Positions 24,701 through 32,855 of a stretch of 52,568 nt of DNA are shown here, in pieces. The notes beneath the pieces were generated by a model. It was not told the origin of the DNA. It made no database searches and was given only the letters and a program-made list of their open reading frames with translations. A program made the translations under genes and the position numbers. Source of the stretch: Herbiconiux sp. (GTDB lineage: Bacteria > Actinomycetota > Actinomycetes > Actinomycetales > Microbacteriaceae); the NCBI RefSeq assembly GCF_023264855.1, contig NZ_JAHFUW010000032.1:1-52568 (forward strand), read 5' to 3'. Numbering within the stretch: the first letter of the stretch is position 1; every line of letters begins with the position of its first letter.

Positions 24701-24766
24701 CCGATGCTCCTTTGCCTGGGACGATGACCCGATAGTAGGCAGTGCGGGAGGGGGCATCCGGGGCCC

Positions 24767-24785
24767 CTGACCCAAGATGGGACAG
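24767..24785. promoter_or_regulatory. Palindrome site 2 of the three-site family
   Basis: CTGACCCA-AGA-TGGGACAG is a near-perfect 19-bp palindrome (7 of 8 arm positions pair) between the divergent ADH operon and MBL-fold hydrolase gene. It is the best representative of the CTGTCCCA-N3-TGGGACAG model shared with 14895-14913 and 34951-34969. Confidence 0.6.
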
Positions 24786-24862
24786 GCCCCGGGGCGCGCA
24801 GATCCCCGGCGGCAGACTGGCTCCCAGTACGACGACGTACCCCGCGAAAGGAGCGATCTCGA

Positions 24863-25648
24863 ATGACTCACGGACACGCGCGCCGCCTCTGGGCCCTGGA
24901 TGCCCCCACCCTCACGGTGCAGTCGGAGACCCTGCTGTACGGCACGAGCGGGGAGGTCACCATCCCGTGCCCCTCGTTCCTGATCGAACACGATCGAGGC
25001 CTCGTGCTCTTCGACACGGGACTGCACCCGGATGCCATCACCGACCCCGAGAAGATCTACGGCTCCGAGCTGGCTCCGCTGCTGGGCATCGGCGGAACGC
25101 GTGAGCAGCGGCTCGACGTGCAGATCCAGAACCTCGGCTACAAGCTCTCCGACATCACGCACGTCATCTCCTCGCACGGGCACTTCGACCACACCGGTGG
25201 GCTCTTCCTCTTCCCCGAGGCCAAGCACTACTTCGGTGAGGGGGAGCTGCGCTATGCGAACTGGCCCGACCCCATCCAGGCCTTCGTGTACCGGCAGGAG
25301 GTGCTCGACGTCATCAAGCGGCTCGACACGCGCGAGCTCGTGGGCGATCACGACCTCTTCGGCGACGGGGCCATCGAGGTGCTCGCCACGCCGGGGCACA
25401 GCCCGGGCGAGGTCAGCCTGGTCGTGCGCCTGGCCAACCGCACCTTCATCCTCACCGGCGACGCCCTGCACCTGCGGGCCCAGCTCGAGCAGGAGTACCA
25501 CTTCCCGATCGACGCCGACACGAAGACGGCGCTGCGCTCGCTCCGGCGCCTGAAGTACCTCAAGGAGAGCCTCGAGGCCACGGTGTGGATCAGCCACGAT
25601 CCGGATGACTGGGCCGAGTTCGCGCACGCGCCCGGCTTCTACGAGTAG
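24863..25648 (+). CDS. Metallo-beta-lactamase-fold hydrolase (AHL-lactonase-like family)
   Basis: 261 residues starting MTHGHARRLWALD, with AAAGGAG about 10 nt upstream. The dinuclear zinc site is complete: HxHxDH in SSHGHFDHTGG, His in TPGHSPGEVS, Asp in LTGDALH and a terminal His in WISHDPDDW. Overall length and layout match the N-acyl-homoserine-lactonase branch (AttM/AiiA-like) of the superfamily, which opens lactone rings. Placed divergent from an alcohol dehydrogenase and sharing its operator candidate, it could hydrolyse the lactone or ester made by the BVMO. Quorum quenching is the alternative. Family call is firm; substrate is inferred. Confidence 0.8.
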   Translation: MTHGHARRLWALDAPTLTVQSETLLYGTSGEVTIPCPSFLIEHDRGLVLFDTGLHPDAITDPEKIYGSELAPLLGIGGTREQRLDVQIQNLGYKLSDITHVISSHGHFDHTGGLFLFPEAKHYFGEGELRYANWPDPIQAFVYRQEVLDVIKRLDTRELVGDHDLFGDGAIEVLATPGHSPGEVSLVVRLANRTFILTGDALHLRAQLEQEYHFPIDADTKTALRSLRRLKYLKESLEATVWISHDPDDWAEFAHAPGFYE

Positions 25649-25662
25649 GGGCGGGGCATCTC

Positions 25663-26136
25663 GTGGCGATTCTGGTGGACTACCGCTGCACCGCGTGCGG
25701 CAGCCGGCACGAGGCGTTCGTCGCCTCGCCGGCCCCCGCCCTGCGCACGTGCGCGTGCGGGGGAGAGGCACGACGCCTGTTCTCGCCCGTGGGCATGATC
25801 TCGGGTCGTGGCTCGGGTGGTGCGGATGCCACGACGGCGCCCGCACCGGGAACCGCCGCCGCAGCATCCGAAGCTCGTCGCGCGCGCAAGGAGAAGGCGG
25901 AATTCGCCTCGCTCTGCGCGCAGAATCCCGACGTGCCCGGCCTCTGCCACATGTCGCCCTCGGCCGGCCGTGCCTGGGTGGCGCGGGCCCGCGGTGACGG
26001 CCGGGCGCTCGACGCCGAGCTCACCCGTCAGCAGGCGGCCGCCGCGATCTCGCCTCCCACGATGGCCGACGCCATCTCGCACGAGCACACGCACACGCCC
26101 GCCCTCACGTCGCCGGCCGGAGAGCATCATGCATAA
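25663..26136 (+). CDS. FmdB-type zinc-ribbon protein
   Basis: 157 residues from GTG 25663, 14 nt after the MBL-fold gene, so probably co-transcribed. Residues 5-45 form the FmdB zinc ribbon: YRCTACGSRHEAFV followed by RTCACGGEARRLFSPVGM, with two Cys pairs. The middle is Ala/Pro-rich linker (about residues 50-75), and the C-terminal half (SLCAQNPDVPGLCHMSPSAG and an amphipathic helix) has no family I can name. The His-rich end (HEHTHT, EHH) could bind metal. FmdB proteins are often linked to amidase and hydrolase operons. Its stop codon overlaps the -10 of the siderophore locus. Confidence 0.7.
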   Translation: MAILVDYRCTACGSRHEAFVASPAPALRTCACGGEARRLFSPVGMISGRGSGGADATTAPAPGTAAAASEARRARKEKAEFASLCAQNPDVPGLCHMSPSAGRAWVARARGDGRALDAELTRQQAAAAISPPTMADAISHEHTHTPALTSPAGEHHA

Positions 26137-26143
26137 TTAGGTA
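26132..26143 (+). promoter_or_regulatory. Leaderless-type -10 box of the siderophore-interacting protein gene
   Basis: CATAAT (26132-26137) is followed by 6 nt and then ATG 26144, so transcription would start on the A of the start codon. The box overlaps the stop codon of the FmdB-type gene. Confidence 0.45.
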
Positions 26144-26155
26144 ATGCTTACCTAT
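26137..26155. promoter_or_regulatory. Iron box (DtxR/IdeR operator) of the siderophore uptake operon
   Basis: TTAGGTAATGCTTACCTAT matches the DtxR/IdeR consensus TWAGGTWAGSCTWACCTWA at 17 of 19 positions. It overlaps the predicted transcription start and the first codons of the siderophore-interacting protein gene, an arrangement that would block transcription when iron is plentiful. Confidence 0.85.
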
Positions 26156-27187
26156 GTTGCTCGAACGGACGCCGACCGCAGCTCGTGCCCCGCGTACCGG
26201 CCGTTCCTGGCCGAGGTGCGACGGATCGTGCAACTGAGCCCGAGCTTTCGCCGGGTGACCTTCTCCGGCCCGGACTTCGACCGCTTCGGCACCGCCGGGC
26301 TCGACCAGCGGGTGAAGATCGTGCTGCCGTTCGCCGGTGCTGCCGGCACCGGCGCATCCGGGGCCTCGGCCTCCGGTGCCCCCGGCATCGAGGGCCGCTA
26401 CGGCGACTGCGGCTGGTTCGACGACGACACCCTCGAGGCCGGCACCTGGTACCAGGCCTGGCGCGAGCTGCCCGAAGAGCAGCGCAACCCGTTCCGCACC
26501 TACACGGTGCGCGCCATCCGCGCCGCCACCGCCGAGGCGCCCGCCGAGCTCGACGTCGACTTCGTGGTGCACGCCGGCGCCGACGGACACACGGCGGAGG
26601 GGCCCGCATCCGTGTGGCTGGAGACCGCCGCCGTGGGCGAGGAGATCGTGATCGTCGGCCCCGACGACCTCAGCCTCGACTACCGCGTCGGCCTCGACTG
26701 GCACCCCGGCGAGGCGATCGACTACCTGCTCGCCGGGGACGAGACGGCTGCGCCCGCCATCGCGAGCATCCTCGAGTCGCTGCCCGCCGGCACGCGCGCC
26801 CAGGCCTTCCTCGAGGTGCCGCACGCCGGCGACCGCCTGCCGATCGCGGTGCCGGAGGGTGCCGACGTGACGATCACCTGGCTCGCCCGCGACGACGACG
26901 GAGACCCCACCCTGCTCGAGGCCGTGCGCACCTGGACCGAGACCAACCGCGACCGCCTCACTCCCGCCCTCGCCGCCCAGGCCCAGGAGCTCGCCGACAT
27001 CGACGTCGACGTCGAGATGCTCTGGGATTCGCCCGACGACGCCACCGGCCGTTTCTACGCCTGGCTGGCCGGGGAGTCCGCCGTGATCAAGCTGCTGCGC
27101 CGCCTGCTGGTGAGCGAGATCGGCGTCGACCGCCACCGCGTGGCGTTCATGGGCTACTGGCGGCTCGGCAAGGCCGAAGGGCAGTGA
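26144..27187 (+). CDS. Siderophore-interacting protein (ferric-siderophore reductase, SIP/ViuB family)
   Basis: 347 residues. The FAD-binding part is recognisable: PAYRPFLAEVRRIVQLSPSF, RVTFSGPDFDRFGT, and RTYTVRAIRAATAEAPAELD with the RxYTxR FAD signature. The C-terminal NAD(P)H-binding and SIP domain includes LLAGDETAAPAIASILESLP and ends YWRLGKAEGQ. It releases iron by reducing Fe(III) in imported siderophores. ATG 26144 lies inside the iron box; homologous sequence (PAYRPF) begins about 15 residues later, so the N-terminus needs this start. An Ala/Gly/Ser insert (about residues 63-85) interrupts the FAD domain. It overlaps the first permease gene by 4 nt. Confidence 0.9.
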   Translation: MLTYVARTDADRSSCPAYRPFLAEVRRIVQLSPSFRRVTFSGPDFDRFGTAGLDQRVKIVLPFAGAAGTGASGASASGAPGIEGRYGDCGWFDDDTLEAGTWYQAWRELPEEQRNPFRTYTVRAIRAATAEAPAELDVDFVVHAGADGHTAEGPASVWLETAAVGEEIVIVGPDDLSLDYRVGLDWHPGEAIDYLLAGDETAAPAIASILESLPAGTRAQAFLEVPHAGDRLPIAVPEGADVTITWLARDDDGDPTLLEAVRTWTETNRDRLTPALAAQAQELADIDVDVEMLWDSPDDATGRFYAWLAGESAVIKLLRRLLVSEIGVDRHRVAFMGYWRLGKAEGQ

Positions 27188-28218
27188 CCACGGCCGCTCC
27201 GGCGGCGCCCGTTCTCGCGCGGCGACGGCTCACCCGCATCCTGGGCCTGCTCGGGATGCTCGTCGCCGTTCTCGTGGCCGTGGGGCTCAGCCTCTTCCTC
27301 GGCTCGCGCAGCATCGACCTGGCCGCGGTTCTGGAGGCGCTCGGCGGGCGCACCGGCGACGCCGTCGAGCAGATGGTCGTGCTCGACCTGCGGGTGCCGC
27401 GCACCATCATCGGCCTGGTGGCCGGTGCCGCGCTCGGGCTCGCGGGAGCCCTGATGCAGGGCCTGACCCGCAACCCGCTGGCCGACCCGGGCCTGCTCGG
27501 CGTGAACGCGGGCGCCTCGCTCGCCGTGGTGACCGCCATCGCGGCGTTCGGGGTCACCGCCCCCTCCGGCTACATCTGGTTCGCCTTCCTCGGCGCCGCC
27601 GTGGCCGCCGTGCTGGTGTACGCCGTCGCCTCGGGCCGCAACGGCCCCACCCCGCTCAGCCTCACCCTGGCGGGCGCGGCCGTGACCGCGGTACTCACCT
27701 CCCTCATCACACTCGTGCTGCTGCGCGATCTCGACACCCTCGGCCAGTACCGCTTCTGGTCGGTCGGTTCGCTGGTGGGGAGGGATGCCGGCACGGCGCT
27801 CGGCCTCGCGCCCTTACTGATCGTGGGTGCCGTGGTCGCCCTGCTGCTCGGCCGCAGCCTGAACGGGCTGGCGCTCGGCGACGACGTGGCGCGCGGGCTC
27901 GGCCAGCGGGTCGGCCTCACGCGGGCGATCGCGGGCGCGGCCATCATCCTGCTCTGCGGATCGGCGACCTCGCTCGCCGGGCCTCTGGTGTTCGTCGGCC
28001 TCGTGGTGCCGCACGTCGCGCGGCGGATGATCGGGCCCGACTTCCGCTGGATCCTCGCGTACTCGATCCCGCTCGGCGCCATCCTGCTGGTGCTCGCCGA
28101 CACCCTCGGGCGGCTGATCGCGCAGCCCGCCGAGCTCGAGGCCGGGATCGTGGTGGCCATCATCGGCGCACCCGTGCTGATCGTGCTGGTGCGCCGCGAC
28201 CGGGCGGTGATCCGGTGA
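27184..28218 (+). CDS. Iron-siderophore ABC permease (FecCD family), subunit 1
   Basis: 344 residues from GTG 27184, overlapping the upstream stop (GTGA). It has about nine to ten hydrophobic helices and the FecCD signatures LRVPRTIIGLVAGAALGLAG, ALMQGLTRNPLADPGLLGVN and GPLVFVGLVVPHVARRMIG. It forms one half of the membrane channel for ferric siderophores, pairing with the next gene product and the ATPase two genes downstream. The frame continues upstream through the SIP gene but in Arg-rich nonsense, so GTG 27184 is preferred. Confidence 0.9.
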   Translation: MTTAAPAAPVLARRRLTRILGLLGMLVAVLVAVGLSLFLGSRSIDLAAVLEALGGRTGDAVEQMVVLDLRVPRTIIGLVAGAALGLAGALMQGLTRNPLADPGLLGVNAGASLAVVTAIAAFGVTAPSGYIWFAFLGAAVAAVLVYAVASGRNGPTPLSLTLAGAAVTAVLTSLITLVLLRDLDTLGQYRFWSVGSLVGRDAGTALGLAPLLIVGAVVALLLGRSLNGLALGDDVARGLGQRVGLTRAIAGAAIILLCGSATSLAGPLVFVGLVVPHVARRMIGPDFRWILAYSIPLGAILLVLADTLGRLIAQPAELEAGIVVAIIGAPVLIVLVRRDRAVIR

Positions 28219-29317
28219 CGGCCGCCGAGATACACCCGCCCGGCGGCGACGCCGCATCCGGTCACGGGCCCGACACGGGCGCCGCCGCATCCGACGACCG
28301 ACGGATGCTCCGGACCGTGCGCCGAATCGGCCTCGCCCGCTATCTGGTCGTGACGGCCGTTCTCGTCACCCTGCTCGTGGTCTTCGCCGTCCTGGCCCTG
28401 ATGCTGGGCGACCGGGTGATCGCGCCCGGCGACGTGCTGGCCGCGCTGTTCGGGCAGGGCTCGGGCGGTGACCGCTTCGTGGTGCTCGGGCTGCGCCTGC
28501 CGCGGCTCGCGATGGGCCTGATGGTGGGCGTGGCGTTCGGGCTCGCGGGGGCGGTGTTCCAGAGTCTGCTGGGCAATCCGCTGGCCAGCCCCGACATCAT
28601 CGGCATCTCGCAGGGGGCCAGCGCCGCGGCGGTCGGCGCCATCCTCGTGTTCGGCCTGAGCGGGCTCGCGGTGTCGGTCGCGGCCTTCGCCGGGGCCATT
28701 CTCGTGGCCGCCCTGATCACGATCCTCGCCTCGCGCAACGGCGTGGCCGGCTCGCGATTCGTGCTGATCGGCATCGCGCTCGCCTTCCTCGCCCAGGCGC
28801 TGATCCAGTATCTCCTCACCCGATCCGACGTGCGCGACGCGCAGTCGGCCCTGGTGTGGCTGGTCGGCAGCATCGGAACCGTGCCGCCCGAGGAGCTCGT
28901 CTTCACCGCCATCGGCGTCGCCGTTCTCGCCCTGGGTCTCGCCCTGCTCGCCCCGCGGCTCCGGATGCTGCAGCTCGGTGACGAGACCGCCTCGGGCCTG
29001 GGGGTGCGCATCACCCGCACCCGGTTGCTGCTGACCCTGGTGGCCGTGGGGCTCGCGGCCGTCGCCACGGCGGCGGTGGGGCCGATCGCCTTCGTGGCCT
29101 TCGTGTCGGCGCCGATCGCCCGGCGACTGCTCGGCGGTACGGCGACCGCTCTCGTCACGAGCGCCCTGGTCGGTGCGGTCGTGGTGACGGGCGCCGACAT
29201 CATCGCCCAGCACGCCCTGCCGAGCCTGCAGGTGCCGGTCGGCATCGTGACGGGCATCGTGGGCGCCCCGATCCTGCTCGGGCTGCTGGCCCGCGGCAAC
29301 CGAACGAGAGGAACCGC

Positions 29318-29321
<4 letters not shown>
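28215..29321 (+). CDS. Iron-siderophore ABC permease (FecCD family), subunit 2
   Basis: 368 residues from GTG 28215, overlapping the previous gene by 4 nt. After a hydrophilic 40-residue N-terminus rich in Ala, Gly and Asp, it shows the FecCD patterns LRLPRLAMGLMVGVAFGLAG, FQSLLGNPLASPDIIGIS and GPIAFVAFVSAPIARRLLG. It is the second half of the heterodimeric channel (FepD/FepG-like arrangement). The ATPase gene follows with a 4-nt overlap. Confidence 0.9.
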
Positions 29322-30121
<800 letters not shown>

Positions 30122-30131
30122 CCTACGATGA

Positions 30132-30150
30132 TTAGGTTAGGCTTTCCTAA
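30132..30150. promoter_or_regulatory. Iron box (DtxR/IdeR operator) of the siderophore-binding lipoprotein gene
   Basis: TTAGGTTAGGCTTTCCTAA matches the DtxR/IdeR consensus at 18 of 19 positions, the best of the three in the window. A possible -10 (TAGGCT, 30138-30143) is inside it. It lies 10 nt after the ATPase stop and 34 nt before the GTG start of the lipoprotein gene. Confidence 0.88.
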
Positions 30151-30184
30151 TCACAGCTCCCCTTCCCGACACTGGAGGACAACA

Positions 30185-31204
30185 GTGCCCAGAATCCGTC
30201 TCCGACTCGCCGCGGTCGCCGCGACGACGCTCGCCGCCGCCCTCGTGCTCTCCGGATGCGCGTCCGGCTCGACCGGCGCTCCCGCCACCGACGGCGCCTC
30301 CGGCTCCAGCGAGGCCGTCACGATCGAGCACGCCTTCGGTGAGACCACCGTTCCGGCCGACCCGCAGAACGTCGTGACCCTCGGCTGGGGTTCCACCGAG
30401 GCCTCCATCGCGGTCGGCGTCATCCCCGTCGCCATCCCGTTCGACTCCTACGCCGGTGACGAGAACGGCGTGCTGCCGTGGGTCGCCGAGGCGGTCGACG
30501 CCGCGGGCGCGGAGCTGCCCGAGGTGCTGCCCGAGTCGGCCGACGAGCCGCCCTACGAGGCGATCGCCGCCGCCGACCCCGACGTCATCCTCGCCGTCTA
30601 CTCCGGCATCACGCAGGAGCAGTACGACACCCTCAGCCAGATCGCGCCGACCGTGGCGTACCCGGATGTGGCCTGGAGCACCCCTTGGCGCGACGTCGTC
30701 ACCACCGTCGGCAAGGCGCTCGGCAAGACCGCCGAGGCCGGGCAGGTGCTGGCCGGCATCGACGAGGAGGTCGCCGCGGCGGCCGCCGCGCATCCGGAGT
30801 TCGAGGGCAAGACCATCGCCGCGGTCTGGGACCTCGCCGGAACCTTCTACGTCTACAAGCAGGCCGACCCGCGGGTGGAGTTCCTGTTCGACCTGGGCTT
30901 CGAGAACGCCCCGGCCGTGGATGCGCTCGCCAACGGCGACTCGACCTTCTTCTACACGCTGAGCTACGAGCAGCTCGACCAGCTCGACGCCGACGTGGTG
31001 CTGAGCTACACCGACACGCAGGCCGAGGCCGACGCGTTCCTCACGGCACCGCAGACCTCGGTCATCCCGGCCGTCAAGTCGGGCCACGTCGCCTCGCTCG
31101 TCGGCACGCAGTACATCGCCGCGGTCTCGCCGCCGAACGCCCTCTCGCTGCCCTGGGGGCTCGACCAGATGGTCGACGCGCTGGCGGCCGCCACGAAGGA
31201 GTAG
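30185..31204 (+). CDS. Iron-siderophore-binding lipoprotein (FepB/FecB-like)
   Basis: 339 residues from GTG 30185, with GGAGGA 4 nt upstream; an upstream ATG (30128) lies in the iron box and has no ribosome site. The N-terminus is a lipoprotein signal (basic RIRLRL, hydrophobic AAVAATTLAAALVL, lipobox LSGC). The mature part is a helical-backbone metal/siderophore receptor: VTIEHAFGETTVPADPQNVV, PYEAIAAADPDVILAVYSGI and the linker helix. It captures ferric siderophore at the membrane and delivers it to the FecCD channel. A 17-bp hairpin that begins a 142-bp repeat follows the stop. Confidence 0.9.
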   Translation: MPRIRLRLAAVAATTLAAALVLSGCASGSTGAPATDGASGSSEAVTIEHAFGETTVPADPQNVVTLGWGSTEASIAVGVIPVAIPFDSYAGDENGVLPWVAEAVDAAGAELPEVLPESADEPPYEAIAAADPDVILAVYSGITQEQYDTLSQIAPTVAYPDVAWSTPWRDVVTTVGKALGKTAEAGQVLAGIDEEVAAAAAAHPEFEGKTIAAVWDLAGTFYVYKQADPRVEFLFDLGFENAPAVDALANGDSTFFYTLSYEQLDQLDADVVLSYTDTQAEADAFLTAPQTSVIPAVKSGHVASLVGTQYIAAVSPPNALSLPWGLDQMVDALAAATKE

Positions 31205-31220
31205 TGCCGGCTGCTCTGTG

Positions 31221-31362
31221 CTAGCTGCGAAAGAGCCCTCTCGCCTTCGGCGAGGGGGCTCTTTCGGTCGCGCCGGTCCCTGCCCGGCGCGAGGCGACAT
31301 GTTCGCGTGCGGTCGCTTCGCGGCCACGCGCTCACCCTGGGTCGTCGGGTACGGCCTGAGAC
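31221..31362 (+). repeat. 142-bp repeat, copy A (hairpin plus conserved tail)
   Basis: This segment is repeated in inverted orientation at 32856-32997 with 132 of 142 identical positions and no gaps. It begins CTAGCTGCG, contains a 17-bp stem-loop (31229-31265), a second 9-bp stem-loop (TCGCGCCGG 31268-31276 with CCGGCGCGA 31284-31292), and ends GGCCTGAGAC. It lies immediately downstream of the siderophore-binding lipoprotein gene. Confidence 0.9.
31229..31265 (+). terminator. 17-bp stem-loop terminator after the lipoprotein gene (part of repeat copy A)
   Basis: GAAAGAGCCCTCTCGCC (31229-31245), loop TTC, and the complementary 31249-31265, with one T-G wobble. It starts 25 nt after the stop codon and ends in TTTC. 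It is the most terminator-like hairpin in the window. Confidence 0.8.
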
Positions 31363-31384
31363 CGGGATGCCGGCGGGGGTTGTG

Positions 31385-31461
31385 CGTCGAAAAAGCTGCA
31401 AATTACGGGGAGCGGGGCCGTATACGGGGTCGGTGTGGGTGAAATGCAGCTTTTTTCGACG
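31385..31461. repeat. Inverted repeat with long loop next to the ArsR stop
   Basis: CGTCGAAAAAGCTGCA (31385-31400) pairs with TGCAGCTTTTTTCGACG (31445-31461), with a single extra T, across a 44-nt loop. It begins 2 nt beyond the ArsR-gene stop. It could terminate the ArsR transcript on the minus strand; the long loop is unusual for an intrinsic terminator. Confidence 0.5.
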
Positions 31462-31463
31462 AG

Positions 31464-31832
31464 CTACGCCGTCGTCGGCGCGGTCGCGCTGGAGACGTCT
31501 GTCGCGTTCTCCGTCGGGCCGGACTTGGGGGTGCGCTTGCGCACCTCGCGGAGGACGATCTGCTCGGGGCAGACGGTGGAGAGGAAGTCGCCGACCGAGA
31601 GCGCGAGACGCTCGCCGACGAGGGAGTAGAGGATGCGGTTGGCGTCGCGGCGCTCGGTGACCAGGCCGGCCTGGCGGAGCACGCCGAGGTGACGGGAGAT
31701 GGTGGGGCCGGAAGCGTTGAAACGCGAGGCGATCTCTCCGGCGGCGAGCTCGCCATCCTTCAGATCCTGCAGGATCTGCCGTCGGGTCGGGTGGGCCAGG
31801 GCGGTGAAGATGTCGGAGGCTGCATCTGTCAT
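31464..31832 (-). CDS. ArsR-family transcriptional regulator
   Basis: 122 residues starting MTDAASDIFTALAHPTRRQI. The winged helix is classical: LAAGEIASRFNASGPTISRH with recognition helix, then LGVLRQAGLVTERRDANRIL. The C-terminal 35 residues are polar and Ser/Thr/Ala-rich with one Cys (STVCPEQ); no paired Cys metal site is seen. It is divergent from the NAD(P)-binding epimerase-like gene over 67 bp that hold two copies of TAGC-N6-GCTA. The -10 (TAGATT) lies 6 nt before the ATG, suggesting a leaderless mRNA. It likely represses itself and the neighbour. Confidence 0.87.
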   Translation of the reverse strand: MTDAASDIFTALAHPTRRQILQDLKDGELAAGEIASRFNASGPTISRHLGVLRQAGLVTERRDANRILYSLVGERLALSVGDFLSTVCPEQIVLREVRKRTPKSGPTENATDVSSATAPTTA

Positions 31833-31844
31833 GTTTGCAATCTA
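31833..31844 (-). promoter_or_regulatory. Leaderless-type -10 box of the ArsR gene
   Basis: On the minus strand TAGATT (31839-31844) stands 6 nt before ATG 31832, overlapping the first operator copy. Confidence 0.45.
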
Positions 31845-31879
31845 GCACAAGAGCTAATTACAGTGTAGCTTCGTTGCTA
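31843..31879. promoter_or_regulatory. Two direct copies of a TAGC-N6-GCTA palindrome, ArsR operator candidate
   Basis: TAGCACAAGAGCTA (31843-31856) and TAGCTTCGTTGCTA (31866-31879) share the same 4-6-4 palindrome with 23-bp spacing, about two helical turns apart. They fill the divergent ArsR/epimerase-like promoter region and overlap the ArsR -10. Confidence 0.6.
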
Positions 31880-31899
31880 ATAAGCGAAGGAGAGACATC

Positions 31900-32829
31900 A
31901 TGCGGGTAGCGATCACCGGGGGAACCGGATTCGTGGGGCGGCACCTCGCCGAGCGGCTCGGCGCGGAGCAGACGGTGATCGTCTCGCGCCGCACCGGCGT
32001 CGAGATCGACGACGTGGACGCGCTCGCCGCAGCGTTCGCCGGCTGCGACGCCGTGGCGCACTGCGCGGGCATCAATCGCGAGATCGGCGGCCAGACCTTC
32101 GAGCGCGTGCACGTCGCCGGCACCCGTGCCGTGATCGAGGCCGCACGGCGCGCCGGGGTGAAGCGCATCGTGATGCTCAGCTTCCTGCGCGCCCGGCCGG
32201 ACTGCGGATCGGCCTACCACGAGACGAAGTGGGCCGCCGAAGAGCTGCTGCGGCACTCGGGCCTGGAGTACACCGTGCTCAAGGCCGGCATGATCTACGG
32301 CCCGGGCGACCACATGGTCGATCACGTCACCAAAGCGGTGCGCACCCTTCCGGTCTTCGCCACCGTCGGTTACCGCGAACGCCTGGTGCGGCCGGTCCCC
32401 ATCGAGGATGCGGTCGACGTGCTCGTCGCCGCTCTCGAGGGCCGGATCGCCGAGCCCACCGTCGCGGTGATGGGCGCGGAAACGCTCACTCTCGGCGAGG
32501 CCGTGCGCCGCATCGCCCGCGTGGCCGACCGACGGCCGGTCTTCTTCCCGGTGCCGGTGTGGAGCATCCGTGCCCTCGCCCAGCTCACCGAGTGGACCAT
32601 GCGCACACCGCTCGTGGCGAAGGCCCAGGCGACGATGCTGGCCGAGGGCGTCAACGAACCCCTCCCGTACGCCCCCGAACTCCCGGAAGCGCAGCGCCCC
32701 GCCCGCCCCTTCACCGAGGCCCGCATCCGCGCAGCCCTCCCCGCAGGCCCCTTCACCCGAGCCGACCTCCGCCTCCCGATAGCCTGCCGAGTCCCCAGGG
32801 CAGCACCCGTCTCAGCGCCCCCGGTCTGA
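31900..32829 (+). CDS. NAD(P)-binding epimerase/atypical SDR protein
   Basis: 309 residues from ATG 31900 with GAAGGAGAG just upstream. The N-terminal cofactor motif is VAITGGTGFVGRHLAERL, then DDVDALAAAFAGCDAVAHCA and SAYHETKWAAEELLRHSG with the Tyr-x3-Lys pair, as in extended/atypical SDRs of the NmrA or complex-I-39-kDa-like group. The C-terminal 40 residues are Pro/Arg/Ala-rich. It is divergent from and probably repressed by the ArsR-type regulator. The pair sits between inverted copies of the 142-bp repeat. Substrate unknown. Confidence 0.8.
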   Translation: MRVAITGGTGFVGRHLAERLGAEQTVIVSRRTGVEIDDVDALAAAFAGCDAVAHCAGINREIGGQTFERVHVAGTRAVIEAARRAGVKRIVMLSFLRARPDCGSAYHETKWAAEELLRHSGLEYTVLKAGMIYGPGDHMVDHVTKAVRTLPVFATVGYRERLVRPVPIEDAVDVLVAALEGRIAEPTVAVMGAETLTLGEAVRRIARVADRRPVFFPVPVWSIRALAQLTEWTMRTPLVAKAQATMLAEGVNEPLPYAPELPEAQRPARPFTEARIRAALPAGPFTRADLRLPIACRVPRAAPVSAPPV

Positions 32830-32855
32830 GCCCCCCCCGGGTCTGAGCGCACGAA

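Noticed and set aside
21326-24727. A very long open frame (over 1,100 codons) on the plus strand, antisense to the SDR, ALDH and ADH genes
   Set aside because: High-GC DNA leaves long antisense frames open. The translation is His/Arg/Gly/Asp-rich without domains, while the minus-strand genes have complete catalytic motifs.
31218-31442. A small open frame across repeat copy A, with a similar peptide encoded in copy B
   Set aside because: The similarity follows from the DNA repeat. No start or ribosome site is shared, and differences between copies preserve RNA pairing rather than codons.
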